A stretch of DNA of 7,411 nt, taken from NCBI GenBank assembly GCA_902406135.1, contig CABPCX010000088.1:1-7411 (forward strand), written 5' to 3'. Shown here piece after piece: positions 5,725-7,411 of the stretch (positions are counted from its first letter, which is position 1; every line of letters begins with the position of its first letter). The translations under genes and the position numbers were made by a program. Under the pieces are notes generated by a model, which searched no databases, was not told the origin of the DNA, and worked only from the letters and a program-made list of their open reading frames with translations. The DNA is from an uncultured Eubacteriales bacterium (lineage in GTDB: Bacteria > Bacillota > Clostridia > Lachnospirales > Anaerotignaceae).

Positions 5725-7119
5725 ATGAAACTTACAAGAGTTAAAGAGCTGTATAAAAACACCGCTGAATTTGCCGACCGTACAGTTGAAGTCGGCGGAT
5801 GGATAAGAACTCTGCGTTCATCAAAGACATTCGGCTTTATCGAACTCAATGACGGCTCATTTTTCAAGAGTGTTCAGGTCGTTTTTGAGGACGGAAAAAT
5901 AGATAACTATACTGAAGTATCAAAACTTGGAGTAGGAGCTGCAATAATCGTAAAGGGTACTCTTGTACTCACACCCGAAGCAAAACAGCCCTTTGAAATA
6001 AAGGCTGACGAGGTAGTTGTTGAAGGAACTACAACACCTGACTATCCTCTCCAGAAAAAGAGACATTCACTTGAGTTCTTGAGAACTATCGCATATCTCA
6101 GACCCAGAACAAATACATTCTCAGCAACATTCAGAGTAAGAAGCCTTGCTGCCTATGCTATTCATAAATTCTTCCAGGAAAGAGGATTTGTATACGTTCA
6201 TACACCTCTTATCACAGGAAGCGACTGTGAAGGTGCCGGCGAAATGTTCCAGGTAACAACACTTGATATGAGCAACCCTCCTTTAAATGAGGACGGAACA
6301 GTTGATTACTCAAAGGACTTCTTCGGAAAGCAGACAAACCTTACTGTAAGCGGACAGCTTTCAGCTGAGACTTTTGCCCTTGCTTTCAGAGACGTATATA
6401 CATTCGGACCCACATTCAGAGCTGAAAACTCAAATACAACACGTCATGCGGCTGAATTCTGGATGATTGAGCCTGAAATGGCATTTGCCGATATCAACGA
6501 CTATATGGACAATGCCGAAGATATGCTCAAGTATGTTATAAGCTATGTACTTGAAAATGCTCCCGAAGAAATGGAATTCTTCAATAACTTCATCGACAAG
6601 GGACTTATTGACAGACTTAATAATATAGTAAACTCTGACTTTGGCCGTATAACATACACAGAAGCCATTGAACTTCTCAAAAAGGCAGGAGACAGATTTG
6701 AATATCCCGTTGACTGGGGCTGTGACCTTCAGACAGAGCACGAAAGATATATCACAGAGGAAGTATTTAAGAAACCCGTATTCGTTACTGACTATCCCAA
6801 GGATATCAAGGCATTCTATATGCGCTTAAACGATGACGGAAAGACTGTTGCGGCAGCAGACTGTCTTGTTCCCGGAATCGGCGAGATAATCGGAGGAAGC
6901 CAGAGAGAAGAAAGACTTGAAGTTCTTGAAAACAGAATGGACGAAATGGGTCTTAAGAGAGAGGACTACTGGTGGTATCTCAACCTCCGTAAATACGGCG
7001 GAACACGCCATGCAGGATACGGTCTTGGATTTGAGAGACTTATAATGTATATCACAGGTATGTCAAACATCAGAGACGTTATACCTTATCCCAGAACAGT
7101 AAGAAATGCTGAATTCTAA
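5725..7119 (+). CDS. asnS: Asparaginyl-tRNA synthetase
   Basis: This 464-residue cytoplasmic class IIb synthetase (E. coli AsnRS has 466) activates asparagine with ATP and charges tRNA-Asn. An N-terminal OB-fold anticodon-binding domain covers about residues 18-105 ([21 protein letters not shown]). The catalytic domain follows: the conserved [13 protein letters not shown] (165-177), motif 2 with FRAE (231-234) through [16 protein letters not shown], and motif 3 GYGLGFER (431-438) near the C-terminus. The asparagine-type motif 2 and the [11 protein letters not shown] segment separate it from AspRS and LysRS. ATG 5725 follows GGAGG (5711-5715) by 9 bases. Only 21 bases separate it from aspB and 18 bases from the Nudix gene, so one operon is likely. 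No T-box leader is visible upstream of asnS or of aspB. Having AsnRS means Asn-tRNA need not be made only by transamidation; whether GatCAB is also present cannot be seen here. Confidence 0.97.
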   Translation: MKLTRVKELYKNTAEFADRTVEVGGWIRTLRSSKTFGFIELNDGSFFKSVQVVFEDGKIDNYTEVSKLGVGAAIIVKGTLVLTPEAKQPFEIKADEVVVEGTTTPDYPLQKKRHSLEFLRTIAYLRPRTNTFSATFRVRSLAAYAIHKFFQERGFVYVHTPLITGSDCEGAGEMFQVTTLDMSNPPLNEDGTVDYSKDFFGKQTNLTVSGQLSAETFALAFRDVYTFGPTFRAENSNTTRHAAEFWMIEPEMAFADINDYMDNAEDMLKYVISYVLENAPEEMEFFNNFIDKGLIDRLNNIVNSDFGRITYTEAIELLKKAGDRFEYPVDWGCDLQTEHERYITEEVFKKPVFVTDYPKDIKAFYMRLNDDGKTVAAADCLVPGIGEIIGGSQREERLEVLENRMDEMGLKREDYWWYLNLRKYGGTRHAGYGLGFERLIMYITGMSNIRDVIPYPRTVRNAEF

Positions 7120-7137
7120 GGGTGAAAGGAGAAGTAC

Positions 7138-7411
7138 ATGGATTACAAAGTTGTAAAAAGCGAAAAGGTATTTGAAGGAAAAATACTGAAGGTAATGAGA
7201 GACGAGATAACTATGCCTGACGGAGATACTGCCATCAGAGAAATAGTTATAAAAAATAATGCTTCGGCTATTGTTCCCGTTGATAAAGACGGAAATATCA
7301 TCTTTGTAAGACAGTACAGACATCCGGCCGGTGATGTGATACTTGAGATACCGGCGGGTACGTTTGAGCCTCACGAAGACCCATATGAATGTGCCGTAAG
7401 GGAACTGGAAG
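7138..7411 (+). CDS. nudF: Nudix ADP-ribose pyrophosphatase, 5' part only
   Basis: The first 91 residues are present before the window ends. The protein starts with a short beta-rich segment and then the typical DGNIIFVRQYRHPAG and EIPAGTFEPHED, followed by ECAVRELE. The last two hold the beginning of the Nudix box: G74 and E80 fit G-x5-E, and R88-E89 fit the later -x7-RE- part; the final EExG lies outside the window. RQYRHP before EIPAG is characteristic of the ADP-ribose pyrophosphatase (NudF/YqkG) group, which hydrolyses ADP-ribose to AMP and ribose 5-phosphate. ATG 7138 follows AAAGGAG (7125-7131) by 6 bases. It is the third gene of the aspB-asnS cluster by spacing. The subfamily is inferred, since other Nudix substrates cannot be excluded from this half. 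Confidence 0.88.
   Translation, partial: MDYKVVKSEKVFEGKILKVMRDEITMPDGDTAIREIVIKNNASAIVPVDKDGNIIFVRQYRHPAGDVILEIPAGTFEPHEDPYECAVRELE

Noticed and set aside
7063..7374. Minus-strand frame of 103 codons opposite the asnS end and the Nudix gene
   Set aside because: It is antisense to two clear genes, is rich in Tyr, Ser and Phe as expected for a reverse frame, and has no ribosome site.

Overview
The window reads as a chromosomal housekeeping segment from a low-to-moderate GC member of the Firmicutes, most likely class Clostridia. The support is strong Shine-Dalgarno sites (GAGGAGG, GGAGG, AAAGGAG), sigma-A-type promoters, simple hairpin-plus-T terminators, an RNase Y together with an RNase E/G family protein, a DUF1540 Cys-rich peptide, and the aspB-asnS pair also found next to each other in Bacillus. 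I cannot place it at genus level from sequence alone. No mobile element, CRISPR array, rRNA or tRNA gene, or phage gene is visible. No gap between genes exceeds about 180 bases.

Left part (1-3095): the 3' end of an unidentified gene, probably the DUF2344 radical-SAM-linked protein, overlaps the start of an RNase G/E gene (rng) by ATGA. The RNase stops shortly after its zinc-link cysteines. A near-perfect promoter whose -35 hexamer contains the rng stop codon then drives rny (RNase Y). Two endonucleases that commonly initiate mRNA decay are therefore adjacent. The rny start is odd: the best ribosome site and the family N-terminus both point to an AUA start codon. A strong terminator closes rny.

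Middle part (3096-4439): a minus-strand 53-residue Cys-rich DUF1540 protein with its own terminator is divergent from a plus-strand M19 membrane-dipeptidase family gene. Both appear to use one short AT palindrome as -10 element, and the dipeptidase most likely starts at a TTG. Its leader holds a weak attenuator-like hairpin.

Right part (4440-7411): aspB (class I aspartate aminotransferase), asnS (asparaginyl-tRNA synthetase) and the 5' end of a Nudix ADP-ribose pyrophosphatase gene (nudF-like) lie tightly spaced on the plus strand (21 and 18 bases apart) and look like one operon. It links aspartate supply with charging of tRNA-Asn.

I found no evidence for a new multi-gene system. The observations most worth a second look are the probable AUA start of rny, the shortened RNase G joined to rny by a promoter at its stop codon, and the shared -10 palindrome between the DUF1540 and dipeptidase genes.
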